A stretch of DNA of 64,000 nucleotides from Labrys monachus (GCF_030814655.1 NZ_JAUSVK010000001.1:1507501-1571500); one strand, 5' to 3'; counted from the first letter of the stretch, positions 10,373-19,405 are shown. The notes: generated by a model from the letters alone, not told the origin. Numbers and translations are program-made.

Positions 10373-10445
10373 AACGATCGCACTATGAAACATTGCCATT
10401 GATCAATCCAACGAATGTTTTTAATGTTCAGCATAAGCGATCGTT
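10373..10445. promoter_or_regulatory. Symmetrical elements between DUF1127 and LysR genes
   Basis: The 206-bp divergent gap is noticeably AT-rich. AACGATCGC at 10373-10381 is the reverse complement of GCGATCGTT at 10437-10445, and a 10-bp palindrome ATTGATCAAT lies between them at 10398-10407. This arrangement is what one expects of LysR-type binding sites that control both the regulator and its divergent neighbour. Binding itself is inferred. Confidence 0.5.
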
Positions 10446-10524
10446 ATCAATGCCGCCCCCACCCCTGTTGCGAGCAATCCGTGGGGGCGCGGTGTCAGGG
10501 TTTCATGAGATTGGGGAGGCGTGC

Positions 10525-11406
10525 ATGACAGCGCTGCTCGACATCGACCAGCTTCGGACCTTCATCGCCATCGCGGAAACCGGCAGCTTCACCCGCGCGG
10601 CGGAGATGGTGTTCAAGACGCAGTCCGCGGTGTCCATGCAAATGAAGCGGCTGGAGGAGCGGGTCGGCAAGGCGATCTTCGAGCGCGACGGGCGTTCCTC
10701 CAGGCTGACGGAGGACGGCGAGAAGCTGCTCGACTATGCGCGGCGCATCGTCAAGCTCAACATGGATGCGATCGGCGCTTTCGCCGACACCGAATTGACC
10801 GGTCGGGTGCGGCTCGGCGTGCCCGACGATTATGCCGACCGCTATTTGCCCGATATCATGACGCGCTTCTCTCAGGCCAATCCGCGCGTGGAGGTGACGA
10901 TCGTCTGCGAGCCGACGCCCATGCTGGTCGAGCGCATCCAGGCCGGTGACCTCGACCTCGCCATCATCACCCATGTCGAGCACAAGGGGCCGGCCGAGTT
11001 CGTGCGCTACGAGCGCCTGCTCTGGGTGACGTCGAGCCTTCATTCGATCCAGAACGAAGCGACGCTGCCCCTCGCGCTCGGGCGGGCGAGCTGCTGCTGG
11101 CGGCAGGTGGCGGTGGAGCGCCTCGAGGCGCAGAACCGGCCCTATCGCGTGCTCTATTCGAGCTGGAATTCGACGGCGGTCGGCGCGATGGTGCTGGCGG
11201 GGCTCGCCGTATCGGTCCTGCCGGAAAGCGCCGTGCGGCCCGGCATGCGGGTGCTCGGGCCGATCGACGGCTTTCCGCCGCTGCCGTCCTGCAAGATCGG
11301 CCTCCTGCGCAACTGGCGCGAGCAGACTTCCCTCGCCGATGCCCTCGCCGCCCTCATCGTCCAGAGCCTCGACAACCTCGCCGGCCATGCCGAAGCGGCG
11401 GAGTAG
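10525..11406 (+). CDS. LysR-family transcriptional regulator
   Basis: The 293-residue protein has the N-terminal winged helix-turn-helix of LysR regulators (LDIDQLRTFIAIAETGSFTR then AAEMVFKTQSAVSMQMKRLE) at residues 5-65 and the periplasmic-binding-protein-like effector domain from about 93 (GRVRLGVPDDYADRYLP). The ATG at 10525 follows GGGGAGG and gives a standard N-terminus. The neighbour on the other strand is DUF1127, a pairing I recall from Rhizobiales genomes. The inducer is unknown. The gene ends 8 bases before the convergent slipin stop. Confidence 0.93.
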   Translation: MTALLDIDQLRTFIAIAETGSFTRAAEMVFKTQSAVSMQMKRLEERVGKAIFERDGRSSRLTEDGEKLLDYARRIVKLNMDAIGAFADTELTGRVRLGVPDDYADRYLPDIMTRFSQANPRVEVTIVCEPTPMLVERIQAGDLDLAIITHVEHKGPAEFVRYERLLWVTSSLHSIQNEATLPLALGRASCCWRQVAVERLEAQNRPYRVLYSSWNSTAVGAMVLAGLAVSVLPESAVRPGMRVLGPIDGFPPLPSCKIGLLRNWREQTSLADALAALIVQSLDNLAGHAEAAE

Positions 11407-11414
11407 CCCTTCGG

Positions 11415-12266
11415 CTATGCCGCGCTCTTGAGGCCGGGAGCCTGGCCGGCGAGCACCAGCGCCGATGCCGGGTCGAGGCTGTCGACCATCGAGGTCGGAA
11501 TCAGGATGGTGGCGCCGCGCTCCTTGGTGGTCTCGTAGATGATGTTCATGGCGCGCAGCTGAAGGGCTGCCGGATGGCCGGCATAGATGGTGGCGGCCTC
11601 GACGAACTTGCCGGCGATCTCCGCCTCGGCCGAGCCGAGGATGACGCGGGCTTCCTTCTCCCGCTCGGCCTGGGCCTGCCGCGACATCGCGTCCTGCAGG
11701 GCGACGGGGATCGCGACGTCCCGGATCTCGACCGACATCACCGTCACGCCCCATTCGCCGGTCTTGCCGCCGATGACGTCGCGCAGATGCTCGTCCGCGG
11801 CCTTGCGGTCGGAGAGCAGGGAGGACAGCATCGACGACCCGATCATCTCGCGCAGCGACGTCTGCGCCACGCGATCGATGGCCTCGCGGTAATTGGTGAT
11901 CTCCAGCGCCGCCTTGCGCGCATCATGCACGTGCCAGAAGATGATGGCATCGACATTGACCGGGACGGTATCGCGGGTCAGCGCCTGCTCGGCGTTGAAG
12001 GCGGTCGTCTGGATGCGCTCGTCGATGACGGCGACGACGCTGTCGATGATGGGGATGATGAAGAAAAGTCCCGGCCCCCTGACGCCCTGGAGGTTGCCGG
12101 CGCGCAGCACCACGAATTTCTGCCAGGTGTTGGCCATCTTCAGCGAGGCGGCGACGAGCAGCGCGGCAAGGACGAACACGCCGCCCAGGATCGGCACGCC
12201 GGCAGAGCCGATACCGATGCCGATGGCCGCCAGCACGAGCGTCGCGAACAGGGTGATCGGATTCAT
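11415..12266 (-). CDS. SPFH/band-7 slipin-like membrane protein
   Basis: Slipins are stomatin-like scaffold proteins anchored in the membrane, often with an NfeD partner. This 283-residue protein has two hydrophobic stretches at the N-terminus (about 4-20 and 25-42), then the SPFH domain beginning FVVLRAGNLQGVRGPGLFFI with the typical VDERIQTTAF and DTVPVNVDAIIFWHV. The C-terminal helix includes AMSRQAQAEREKEARVILG. GGAG precedes the ATG at 12266. No nfeD gene is adjacent. The family call is firm; the function is not. Confidence 0.9.
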   Translation of the reverse strand: MNPITLFATLVLAAIGIGIGSAGVPILGGVFVLAALLVAASLKMANTWQKFVVLRAGNLQGVRGPGLFFIIPIIDSVVAVIDERIQTTAFNAEQALTRDTVPVNVDAIIFWHVHDARKAALEITNYREAIDRVAQTSLREMIGSSMLSSLLSDRKAADEHLRDVIGGKTGEWGVTVMSVEIRDVAIPVALQDAMSRQAQAEREKEARVILGSAEAEIAGKFVEAATIYAGHPAALQLRAMNIIYETTKERGATILIPTSMVDSLDPASALVLAGQAPGLKSAA

Positions 12267-12390
12267 GACCGCGGCTCCTCCGGTGCCGACGCCCGGCGGC
12301 TCTCCAAGCACCGATCCCGATGTGGTGTGCGGGCCGCCCGCTTTAAAGCGGCAGGAGGCGGGCCTGGAGACAATTTCCGGAGACCGGCCC

Positions 12391-13761
12391 TCAATAGGCC
12401 TGTTCGTCGAACACCGGATCGATCCTGCCGCCCCATTCGCCGTGGAACTTGGCGAGCATGGCGTCGGCGGCCGTGACGCCGCTCTCCACCATGTCGTCGA
12501 GGCCATCGAGGAAATGGGCTTCGTTGCGGCCCTCCCAGTCCTCGACGTTGCGGGCTTGGAGGCCCTTGCGGGAAATGGCGAGGGCGCGCAGCGCGATGTC
12601 CCGCACGGTCTCGTTGCGGAAGGGGGTGCGCAATGCCTGTCGCGGCACGGCATCGCGCAGGGCGAGGCGCTCGCTTTCCCTCCAGCCCTTGACGAGGTCC
12701 CACGCGGCGTCCAGGGCGTCCCCGTCATAGAGCAGGCCGACCCAGAAGGCCGAGAGCGCCGCGAGCTTGGCAGTGGGGCCGGCGTCCGCGCCGCGCATTT
12801 CGAGGTAGCGCTTGAGGCGGACCTCGGGAAACAGCGTGCCGAGATGGTTGGCCCAGTCGGAGATCGTCGCCCGCTCGCCCGGCAGTTGCGGCAGCGTGCC
12901 CTTGAGGAGGTCGCGGAACGAGCCGCCCGAGACGTCGTGATAAATATCGCCGCGCTTGACGAAATAGAGCGGCACGTCGAGCGCCCAGTCGACATAGCGC
13001 TCGAATCCCATGCCGTCGTCGAAGGCGAAGGGAAGCATGCCGGTGCGGTCGAGGTCGGTGTGGCGCCAGACTTCCGAACGCATGGCGAGGAAGCCGTTCG
13101 GCCTGCCGTGCATGAAGGGCGAATTGGCGAAGATGGCGGTGGCAATCGGCTGCAGCGCCAGCGACACGCGCAGCTTCTTGACCATGTCGGCCTCGGAGGA
13201 GAAGTCGAGGTTCACCTGCACGGTCGAGGTGCGGTACATCATGTCGAGGCCCATCACGCCGACCTTGGGCATGTAGGACGTCATGATCTCGTAGCGGCGC
13301 TTGGGCATGGCCGGCGTCTGCTGGCGCGTCCATACGGGCGACATGCCGAGGCCGAGGAAGCGGATGCCGAGCGGCGTGCCGATCTCGTGCACCTGGGCGA
13401 GATGGGCGTGGATCTCCGAGCAGGTGTGGTGGATGGAGGGCAGGGGCGCCCCCGACAGCTCGAACTGGCCGCCCGGCTCCAGCGAGATCGCGCCGCCGCC
13501 GGTGATGTCGAGCATGCCGATGATGCGGTCGCCCTCCATGATCGGCTCCCAGCCGAGCATGGCCTGCATCCCCTCCAGCAGGGCGCGGATGCCGTTCGGG
13601 CCCTCATAGGGGACCGGCCGGTGGGTGCCGGCCCTGAAGGGGAATTTCTCGTGCTCCGTCCCGATCCGGAAGGCCGATCGCGGCTTTATCCCCTGTTCGA
13701 CCCAGGCGACGAGTTCGTCGCGCGAGGCGACGGGAGTGGAATCGATGACGTCACGGGCCAT
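12391..13761 (-). CDS. gshA: Glutamate-cysteine ligase, plant/alphaproteobacterial type
   Basis: The enzyme joins glutamate and cysteine, the first step of glutathione synthesis. At 456 residues it matches the plant-type GshA/GCS2 family rather than the E. coli type. Recognisable segments are IGTEHEKFPFR near residue 38, GGAISLEPGGQFELSG, FLGLGMSPVW, DMMYRTSTVQVNLDFSSEADM and the C-terminal RNVEDWEGRNEAHFLDGLDD. I use the ATG at 13761 (MARDVIDS); the extra 23 upstream codons look non-coding. The gene follows rsmE on the same strand, a known Rhizobiales neighbourhood. Glutathione may also serve the YghU-like transferase at 47601. Confidence 0.96.
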   Translation of the reverse strand: MARDVIDSTPVASRDELVAWVEQGIKPRSAFRIGTEHEKFPFRAGTHRPVPYEGPNGIRALLEGMQAMLGWEPIMEGDRIIGMLDITGGGAISLEPGGQFELSGAPLPSIHHTCSEIHAHLAQVHEIGTPLGIRFLGLGMSPVWTRQQTPAMPKRRYEIMTSYMPKVGVMGLDMMYRTSTVQVNLDFSSEADMVKKLRVSLALQPIATAIFANSPFMHGRPNGFLAMRSEVWRHTDLDRTGMLPFAFDDGMGFERYVDWALDVPLYFVKRGDIYHDVSGGSFRDLLKGTLPQLPGERATISDWANHLGTLFPEVRLKRYLEMRGADAGPTAKLAALSAFWVGLLYDGDALDAAWDLVKGWRESERLALRDAVPRQALRTPFRNETVRDIALRALAISRKGLQARNVEDWEGRNEAHFLDGLDDMVESGVTAADAMLAKFHGEWGGRIDPVFDEQAY

Positions 13762-13898
13762 GGGGCAAACCTTGCAAAACGGCGCGGACCATAGACAGAG
13801 GTTTGCGACATGACAATTGTGGCGGAACACACGATCGCGTCAAAAATCAGGATGATGCGGTGGAAGGGCGTTTTTTCTGCGAGGTTTCGCTCGCCCGA

Positions 13899-14639
13899 TC
13901 AGCCGCGCCAGTCGCCGCGGACGGCCTGGACGAGCGCCAGCGCCGCCACCGCTGCCGTATCGGCCCGCAGGATGCGGGGCCCGAGCGAGAGGCGCGTATG
14001 CGTGGGGATGCGGCCGATGGCCTGGCGTTCCGCCTCGTCGAAGCCGCCCTCCGGCCCGATCAGCACGGCCAGAGGCCCCTCGGGTATCGATGCGAGGGCG
14101 GCGAGCGGATCGGCGACCGAGGCGTCCTCGTCGCAGAACACCAGATGCACCGAGGCGTCCCATGCGTCGAGGCGGCCGAGCAGGGCCTCTTCCGGCACGA
14201 CGGGAGGCACGGCGATCACGCCGCATTGCTCCGCCGCTTCGACGACGTTGGCCCGCATGCGCTCGAGATTGACCCGGGAGACCTGCGTGCGCCGGGTGAT
14301 GACCGGCTCGATCGAGCCGACGCCCATCTCGACCGCCTTCTGCACCATGTAGTCGAGCCGGGCATGCTTCAGCGGCGCGAACAGCCATCGCAGCGAGGGC
14401 AGGAGCGGCTGCGGCCTCGTCCGCGCCTCGACGAGGAGGCCGAGGCGCTTGCCCTCGGCGGTGAGACCGGCGGCGAATTCGCCGTCGCGTCCGTTGAAGG
14501 CGAGGATTCTCTCGCCGGCCTTCAGGCGCAGCACGTTGCCGAGATAATTCTGCTGCGTCCGGTCGAGGCCGACCGATGCGCCCTCTTCGAGCGGCGCGTC
14601 GACGAAGAGGCGGACCGAAAGAAAATCATAGGCTGCCAT
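13899..14639 (-). CDS. rsmE: 16S rRNA (uracil1498-N3)-methyltransferase
   Basis: RsmE methylates U1498 of 16S rRNA in the cytoplasm. The 246-residue product has an N-terminal PUA-like segment (RTQQNYLGNVLRLKAGE) and a C-terminal SPOUT knot with the signatures EMGVGSIEPVITRRTQ, AAEQCG, LIGPEGGFDEAE and LGPRILRADTAA. The start is the ATG at 14639 (MAAYDFLSVRLFVD). Together with gshA downstream and divergent ubiA it forms a conserved cluster. Catalytic-loop residues appear intact. Confidence 0.96.
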   Translation of the reverse strand: MAAYDFLSVRLFVDAPLEEGASVGLDRTQQNYLGNVLRLKAGERILAFNGRDGEFAAGLTAEGKRLGLLVEARTRPQPLLPSLRWLFAPLKHARLDYMVQKAVEMGVGSIEPVITRRTQVSRVNLERMRANVVEAAEQCGVIAVPPVVPEEALLGRLDAWDASVHLVFCDEDASVADPLAALASIPEGPLAVLIGPEGGFDEAERQAIGRIPTHTRLSLGPRILRADTAAVAALALVQAVRGDWRG

Positions 14640-14792
14640 CGGCTCACTCGCACCTTTGCGGCACGGATGGTCGTCCCGGCCGGGCCGAGCGAGATTTCCA
14701 TGCGTAAAACGACCTTGAGGCCGCCCTGAACTTGCGAGATCCATAGTTCCTCTATATCGAGAGTGCCACCAACAAATCTCGCGGATGACCCC

Positions 14793-15206
14793 ATGCTGCG
14801 CCCAGCCTCAGTCCTCGTTTTCGCCGGCGCCATCCTGACCGCGACACCGGTCCTGGCCAACGATTTCTGCGACAAGGAACTCAAGCCGCTGATCGACAAC
14901 CGGCTGGCGATCACGGCCTCGATCAACGCGATCAGCAAGAATCCCAAAAAGTCCGGCGCCCGCGAGGCGTTCTGCAGCCGGATCAAGGCCTATATCTCCG
15001 CCGACGAGAAAATCATCGACTATATGCGCAAGAACAAGGATTTCTGCGCCATCCCGGACCAGACGATCGCTCAATTCATCAAGGATGTGGGAACCGCGGG
15101 CAAGACCCACAAGAAGGTCTGCATGGGCCCGCCCCCGCAGGCCCGGCCCCGTCCCGGCGGGCCGCCGGCGCTGCCCAAGCCCCCCGTCGAACTTCGTCTC
15201 GAATAA
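14793..15206 (+). CDS. Small secreted protein of unknown function
   Basis: This 137-residue protein has a clear Sec signal peptide (LRPASVLVFAGAILTATPVLA) with likely cleavage before NDFCDKELKPLI. The mature part is helical, lysine-rich and contains four cysteines (FCDKE, FCSRI, FCAIP, VCMGP), probably forming two disulfides in the periplasm, and ends in a proline-rich tail. I use the ATG at 14793 because it leads directly into the signal peptide. Its TAA is immediately followed by the ubiA ATG, so the two are likely co-transcribed. I do not recognise the family. Confidence 0.75.
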   Translation: MLRPASVLVFAGAILTATPVLANDFCDKELKPLIDNRLAITASINAISKNPKKSGAREAFCSRIKAYISADEKIIDYMRKNKDFCAIPDQTIAQFIKDVGTAGKTHKKVCMGPPPQARPRPGGPPALPKPPVELRLE

Positions 15207-16145
15207 ATGCGAGCCGACACGGTCGCGGACGCGCCGGCAGGCAATTGGGTGGATCGCTACGCCCCGGCCTTCCTGAGGCCGTTCCTGCGCCTGTCGCGTG
15301 CGGACAGGCCGATCGGCGGGTGGCTGCTGATGTGGCCGTGCTGGTGGTCGGCGGCGCTGGTGGCGCTCGACCGCAACCGCGCCTTTCCCGATCCCTGGCA
15401 CCTCGTCCTCCTTTTCGTCGGCGCCTTCGTCATGCGCGGGGCCGGCTGCACGCTGAACGACCTCGTCGACCGCCATATCGACGCCGCCGTCGAGCGGACG
15501 CGCTCGCGGCCGATCCCCTCCGGCCAGGTGAGCGCCCCGGCTGCGGCCGCCTGGCTCGTGCTGCAGGCGCTGGTCGGCCTCGCCGTGGTGGCGCAGTTCA
15601 ACCTGTTCACCGTCTGCCTCGGCATCGCTTCCCTGGCGGTGGTGGCGATCTATCCCTTCATGAAGCGAATCACCTCCTGGCCGCAGGCCGTTCTCGGCGT
15701 TGCCTTTTCATGGGGCGCGCTGATGGGATGGGCGGCCGCGGCCGGATCGCTGGGCTGGTCGCCGCTCCTGCTGTTCGCCGGATCGATCCTGTGGGTGATC
15801 GGCTATGACACCATCTATGCGTGCCAGGATCGCGAGGACGACGCGATCGTCGGGGTGCGGTCGACCGCATTGCTGTTCGGCGAGCATGCGCGGCTGGCGG
15901 TCGCCGGCTTCTATGCGGGCTGCGTCCTCCTGTTCGCGCTGTCGCTGACCTTCGTCGACGCCTCGCCCTTCTCCTTCCTCGGCCTCGCCTGCTTCGCCGT
16001 CCATTTGCTCTGGCAGGTGATCCGCTTCGACCATGAGGACGGCGCACGCTGCCTGAGGATCTTCCGTTCCAACCGCGATGCCGGGGCGATCTTCTTCGCC
16101 GGCCTGGTGGTGGACTGCCTGTGGCAATGGATGTTCTCGGTCTAG
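15207..16145 (+). CDS. ubiA: 4-hydroxybenzoate polyprenyltransferase
   Basis: UbiA prenylates 4-hydroxybenzoate in ubiquinone synthesis and is an integral membrane enzyme with about nine helices. The 312 residues include LSRADRPIGGWLLMWPCWW near the N-terminus, the first aspartate motif NDLVDRHIDAAVERTRSRP at about 88-106 and the second, YACQDREDDAIVGV, at about 209. These are the diagnostic Mg-diphosphate sites. The start abuts the previous gene's stop. Its location next to rsmE-gshA matches other Rhizobiales. Confidence 0.96.
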   Translation: MRADTVADAPAGNWVDRYAPAFLRPFLRLSRADRPIGGWLLMWPCWWSAALVALDRNRAFPDPWHLVLLFVGAFVMRGAGCTLNDLVDRHIDAAVERTRSRPIPSGQVSAPAAAAWLVLQALVGLAVVAQFNLFTVCLGIASLAVVAIYPFMKRITSWPQAVLGVAFSWGALMGWAAAAGSLGWSPLLLFAGSILWVIGYDTIYACQDREDDAIVGVRSTALLFGEHARLAVAGFYAGCVLLFALSLTFVDASPFSFLGLACFAVHLLWQVIRFDHEDGARCLRIFRSNRDAGAIFFAGLVVDCLWQWMFSV

Positions 16146-16243
16146 GACAAATACGGTCCCACCGATTCGAAATCTCTCATGCGTCATTGCGGCCTTCGGC
16201 CTCCTGCGCCGATCAGAACGGATGACGCCCGGGAAAAGGCGCT

Positions 16244-17134
16244 TCAGCGCTCTTCGAAGAGGGCGCGTTCGTCGGCGAAGAGCTGGATGAGGAAATCTGC
16301 CACGGTCCTGATCGCGAGGTCCTGGCCGTCCCGCCGACGCGTGACGAGCCAGAGCTCGCGCGACGGCGGTCCGCGGTCGAGCGTCACCGGGCCGAGCCGG
16401 TCATCGGTCCGTCCGATGAAATGAGGAAGCAGCGCAATGCCCGCATCGGCTCCCGCCGCCGCGGCCTGAGCGGGCTGGCTGCTGGTCCGCAAGGCCATGC
16501 GGGTGCGAGGAAAGTGCCGCGTGAGCCAAACAGCGTCCGCAATGGAGGCGTTGGCTTCGTCGAAGCCGACGAGGACGGGCGCGGCGCCGTCGCCGATCCG
16601 ACGGCGCCATTCGGCCGAGGCATAGAATCCGTAATCCAGCGTCACCAGGCGGCGGGCGATCAGGTCGCCATCCTGCGGGCGTCCGAAACGCAGGGCGATG
16701 TCCGCCTCGCGGCGTTCGAGGCTCACGGCGCGGACGTCGGTCGCGATCTCGACATCGAGGCCGGGGTAGCGAGCCGCCAGGCCTGCCAGCCGCGCGACGA
16801 GGAAGCCCTGGGCCAGGCCCGGCGTGGCATTGATGCGCACGAGGCCGTTCGGCCTGTCGTCCGCGCCGGCCCGGGCCAAGGCCGCGGCCGCCGTCTCCAT
16901 GGCGATGGCTGCGGCGAGACAGCGCGAACCGGCGGGTGTCAGCACATAACCGTCCGGCCGGCGCTCGACCAGCCTGCCGCCGAGCGCCTCTTCCAGGGAC
17001 GCGATGCGCCGCGAAACCGTCGCGTGGTTGACCGACAGGGCACGTGCCGCGGCCGACAGGCTGCCATGGCGGACGAGCGCCACGAAGATGCGGACATCCT
17101 CCCAATCGAGCCCTGTGCGGATTTGATCAGCCAT
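16244..17134 (-). CDS. LysR-family transcriptional regulator
   Basis: The 296-residue protein shows the LysR DNA-binding domain (WEDVRIFVALVRHGSLSAAA followed by NHATVSRRIASLEEAL) and an effector domain with NGLVRINATPGLAQGF. The ATG at 17134 gives MADQIRTGLDWEDV; the 12 upstream codons are unlikely to be used. It is divergent from a metallo-beta-lactamase-fold gene with an 80-bp gap, the usual arrangement for a LysR regulator and its target. The effector is unknown. Confidence 0.93.
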   Translation of the reverse strand: MADQIRTGLDWEDVRIFVALVRHGSLSAAARALSVNHATVSRRIASLEEALGGRLVERRPDGYVLTPAGSRCLAAAIAMETAAAALARAGADDRPNGLVRINATPGLAQGFLVARLAGLAARYPGLDVEIATDVRAVSLERREADIALRFGRPQDGDLIARRLVTLDYGFYASAEWRRRIGDGAAPVLVGFDEANASIADAVWLTRHFPRTRMALRTSSQPAQAAAAGADAGIALLPHFIGRTDDRLGPVTLDRGPPSRELWLVTRRRDGQDLAIRTVADFLIQLFADERALFEER

Positions 17135-17214
17135 TGAGCGATATTGGCGAATTTCATCACAGCAGGCCACCGCCTATCCTCGGATCATCGCAATCGGCAG
17201 AGGGTAACGCCGCC

Positions 17215-17991
17215 ATGTCCGCATCGAACCTCACACTGACGCTGATCGGCGGGCCGACCGCGCTCGTCGAGATCGGAGGCCTGCGCCTTCTGACCGATCC
17301 GACCTTCGATCCGCCGGGCATTTACCAGACGGCGCCGGTCCGCTTCGAAAAGACCTCCGGCCCCGCCCTGTCGGTGGAAGAGGTCGGCGCGCTGGATGCC
17401 GTGCTGCTGAGCCACGACCAGCACCTCGACAATCTCGATCATGCCGGCCGCGCCATGCTCCCGAATGTCGGCGCGACCTACACGACGCGGGCCGGGGCGG
17501 CCCGGCTCGGCGGCAACGCCCTCGGCCTCGCCCCTTTCGACACGCGTACCCTGGAGGGAGGGAGCGGGAAGCGGCTGTTCGTCACCGCTGCGCCGGCGCG
17601 GCATGGACCGGTCGGCATCGAACCGATTTCCGGCGACGTCGTCGGCTTTCTGCTGGGCCTCGAGCAGCCGGGCGATGCGGTCTACTTCACCGGCGATACC
17701 GTCTGGTATGAGGGAACGGCGGATGTCGCCCGCCGCTTCTCGCCCAAGGTGGTGGTGCTGTTTGCCGGCGCCGCACAGCCGAGGGGGCGGTTCCACATGA
17801 CCATGGGCAGCAATGACGCGCTGGAGGCGGCGAACGCGTTCCCGGATGCCGCCATCGTCGCCATCCACAATGAAGGCTGGGTCCATTTCAAGGAAAGCGC
17901 CGCCGAACTCGCCGCGGCGTTCGTCACGCTCGGTGCGGCGTCTCGGCTGGCCGGCCTCGAACGGGGAAAGCCGACGCGCTTCGAATGGTAG
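17215..17991 (+). CDS. Metallo-beta-lactamase-fold hydrolase, UlaG-like
   Basis: The 258-residue protein opens with TLIGGPTALVEIGGLRLLTDPTFD, the typical start of UlaG/RomA-like members of the fold. The metal motif is SHDQHLDNLDH around residue 65, a variant of HxHxDH with glutamine in the third position, and later metal-binding elements are VYFTGDTVWY and AIHNEGWVHF. It lacks a signal peptide and is probably cytosolic. AGAGGG precedes the ATG. The divergent LysR gene probably controls it. Substrate is unknown. Confidence 0.88.
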   Translation: MSASNLTLTLIGGPTALVEIGGLRLLTDPTFDPPGIYQTAPVRFEKTSGPALSVEEVGALDAVLLSHDQHLDNLDHAGRAMLPNVGATYTTRAGAARLGGNALGLAPFDTRTLEGGSGKRLFVTAAPARHGPVGIEPISGDVVGFLLGLEQPGDAVYFTGDTVWYEGTADVARRFSPKVVVLFAGAAQPRGRFHMTMGSNDALEAANAFPDAAIVAIHNEGWVHFKESAAELAAAFVTLGAASRLAGLERGKPTRFEW

Positions 17992-18069
17992 GGCAGTGCA
18001 GGCATCCCGACGAACGGCGCGTTTCGTCCGGCCGCGAAAGGGTGCGCGGCGGGCAACTGCGCCGAAGAT

Positions 18070-18107
18070 GCAGGCGCCGGCCGCGGCGTTTCGAGCCCGG
18101 CGCCTGC
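18070..18107. terminator. 11-bp GC-rich hairpin between convergent genes
   Basis: Bases 18070-18080 (GCAGGCGCCGG) pair perfectly with 18097-18107 across a 16-base loop. It lies between the convergent hydrolase gene ending at 17991 and the VOC gene ending at 18139, where a bidirectional terminator is expected. There is no T-run on either side. Confidence 0.6.
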
Positions 18108-18138
18108 GGAGATGGGGTGCTGTTCCGTTTCGCAGCCG

Positions 18139-18531
18139 TCAGCCGTCCTCCGCCGGTTCCACTGCGTCCGTGCCCGTTTCGGAGAAGCGGAGCAGGTTGC
18201 CGTGGCAGTCGACGATCGAGAATTCCCGGGTGCCCCAGGGCTTCGTTTCGAGGTGCCCCTTGCGATGGACGATGCCGAGCGCCTCGAAGCGCCGGTAGAG
18301 CGGATCGATGCCCGTCACTTCGATCCAGCAACTGGTGCTCTGCGGCACGCGGCGGTTGCCCGTGAGCCAGAAGCTGAGGCGCACCTCGTCCCTCCGCAGC
18401 AGGAGGAAAGACAGGTCGCCATGGAGCACGGAGAAGCCCAGGCGGGAATAGAAGCCGGAGGTCTCTGCGAAGCTGAGGGAGGCGAGCGTCGGAATGGCGC
18501 CTGTCATGCGCGCCGCGATGGCTTCAGTCAT
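18139..18531 (-). CDS. VOC/bleomycin-resistance-like small protein
   Basis: The 130-residue product has the vicinal-oxygen-chelate pattern: an N-terminal ASLSFAETSGFYSRLGFSVL, a middle LSFLLLRRDEVRLSFWL, and a C-terminal WGTREFSIVDCHGNLLRFSE, as in bleomycin-resistance-like proteins. Its ATG at 18531 overlaps the last eight bases of hmuS, so it is translated from the hmuS message. Whether it binds a drug, a metal or a small metabolite cannot be told. Co-expression with a haem-handling gene is unexpected and suggests a linked role under iron limitation. Confidence 0.82.
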   Translation of the reverse strand: MTEAIAARMTGAIPTLASLSFAETSGFYSRLGFSVLHGDLSFLLLRRDEVRLSFWLTGNRRVPQSTSCWIEVTGIDPLYRRFEALGIVHRKGHLETKPWGTREFSIVDCHGNLLRFSETGTDAVEPAEDG

Positions 18532-19405
18532 TCTGCTGCACCTGCCCCATGATGTCGCGCCACGCCGCCTCCTGGCCGCTCGCCGCTCCCTCGCCGAGGG
18601 AGAGGATGGCGGCCTCCCCACCGCCGGACAGCCCGAGCACGAGACGGGGCATGCCGCCTTCGACCGTGACGCGCGCCATGGACAGGGCGCCTTCGTCGAG
18701 ATGCCAGTCGAAGCCGGGATCGAGCACGTTGAGCCAGGATCCCATGCGCACGATGCGGTGGACCGGGCCGCGGTGACGCTGGCGCACGGCTGGATTGGCG
18801 ACGTCGAGACTCAGCGGCAGGCCTTCGCCCGCGATCCGTTCCAGCATCGGCTGGAGGCGGAGCTCAGGAGCGGCCGGCCCGGCCGGGCCGGGGGAGACCG
18901 CCGGGCGGGCGAAGGAGGCAGGGGATCCGTCATCCGATGCGAGGCCGTCGACCAGCCGTCCGAAGGCGGCATGGTCTGCCTTGTCGCGCGCATAGATCTT
19001 CCAGGCGGCCTCGCCGGACGCATCGAACAGCTGAATGCTGCGCAGCCTGCCCCTGGGATTGGCGTCCTCCACGTAGAAGGCATGGGCGATCGCGGCCGGG
19101 GCGACCTCCAGCGCGAACTCGCCGCCTGAAAAGCCGATGGTCCCGCCGGTGGCCGCGGCGGGCGCGAAGGCGATGTCCTTCTCGTGGACGGCGGCCTGGT
19201 TGCGCACGAGCGACATCACCACGCCGAGCTCCGGCAAGGCCGCGCAGATCTGCCGGACATCGGCCCGCAGCCGCCGGACGCCGTCGCCGATACGCGTCTC
19301 GACCAGCGCGGCTTCGGCGACGCCCAATCGGAAGGCGGCGTCGCGGATACGCAGCCCGGGCTGGGCCTCACGCAGGCCCTGCCATTGCTGCTTCAGCTCA
19401 TTCAT
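18524..19405 (-). CDS. hmuS: Haem-handling cytosolic protein HmuS (HemS/ChuS family)
   Basis: HemS/ChuS proteins bind and traffic, or degrade, imported haem in the cytosol. This 293-residue copy is shorter than the usual ~345 but has both halves: FRLGVAEAALVETRIGDGVRRL then LPELGVVMSLVRNQAAVHEK in the first, and VRQRHRGPVHRIVRMGSWLNVLDPGFDWHLDE in the second, where RHRGPV occupies the haem-ligand histidine region. The C-terminal half lost some of the usual length. The ATG at 19405 follows GGAG by eight bases. It is divergent from the TonB receptor across the iron operator and overlaps the VOC gene. Confidence 0.87.
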   Translation of the reverse strand: MNELKQQWQGLREAQPGLRIRDAAFRLGVAEAALVETRIGDGVRRLRADVRQICAALPELGVVMSLVRNQAAVHEKDIAFAPAAATGGTIGFSGGEFALEVAPAAIAHAFYVEDANPRGRLRSIQLFDASGEAAWKIYARDKADHAAFGRLVDGLASDDGSPASFARPAVSPGPAGPAAPELRLQPMLERIAGEGLPLSLDVANPAVRQRHRGPVHRIVRMGSWLNVLDPGFDWHLDEGALSMARVTVEGGMPRLVLGLSGGGEAAILSLGEGAASGQEAAWRDIMGQVQQND

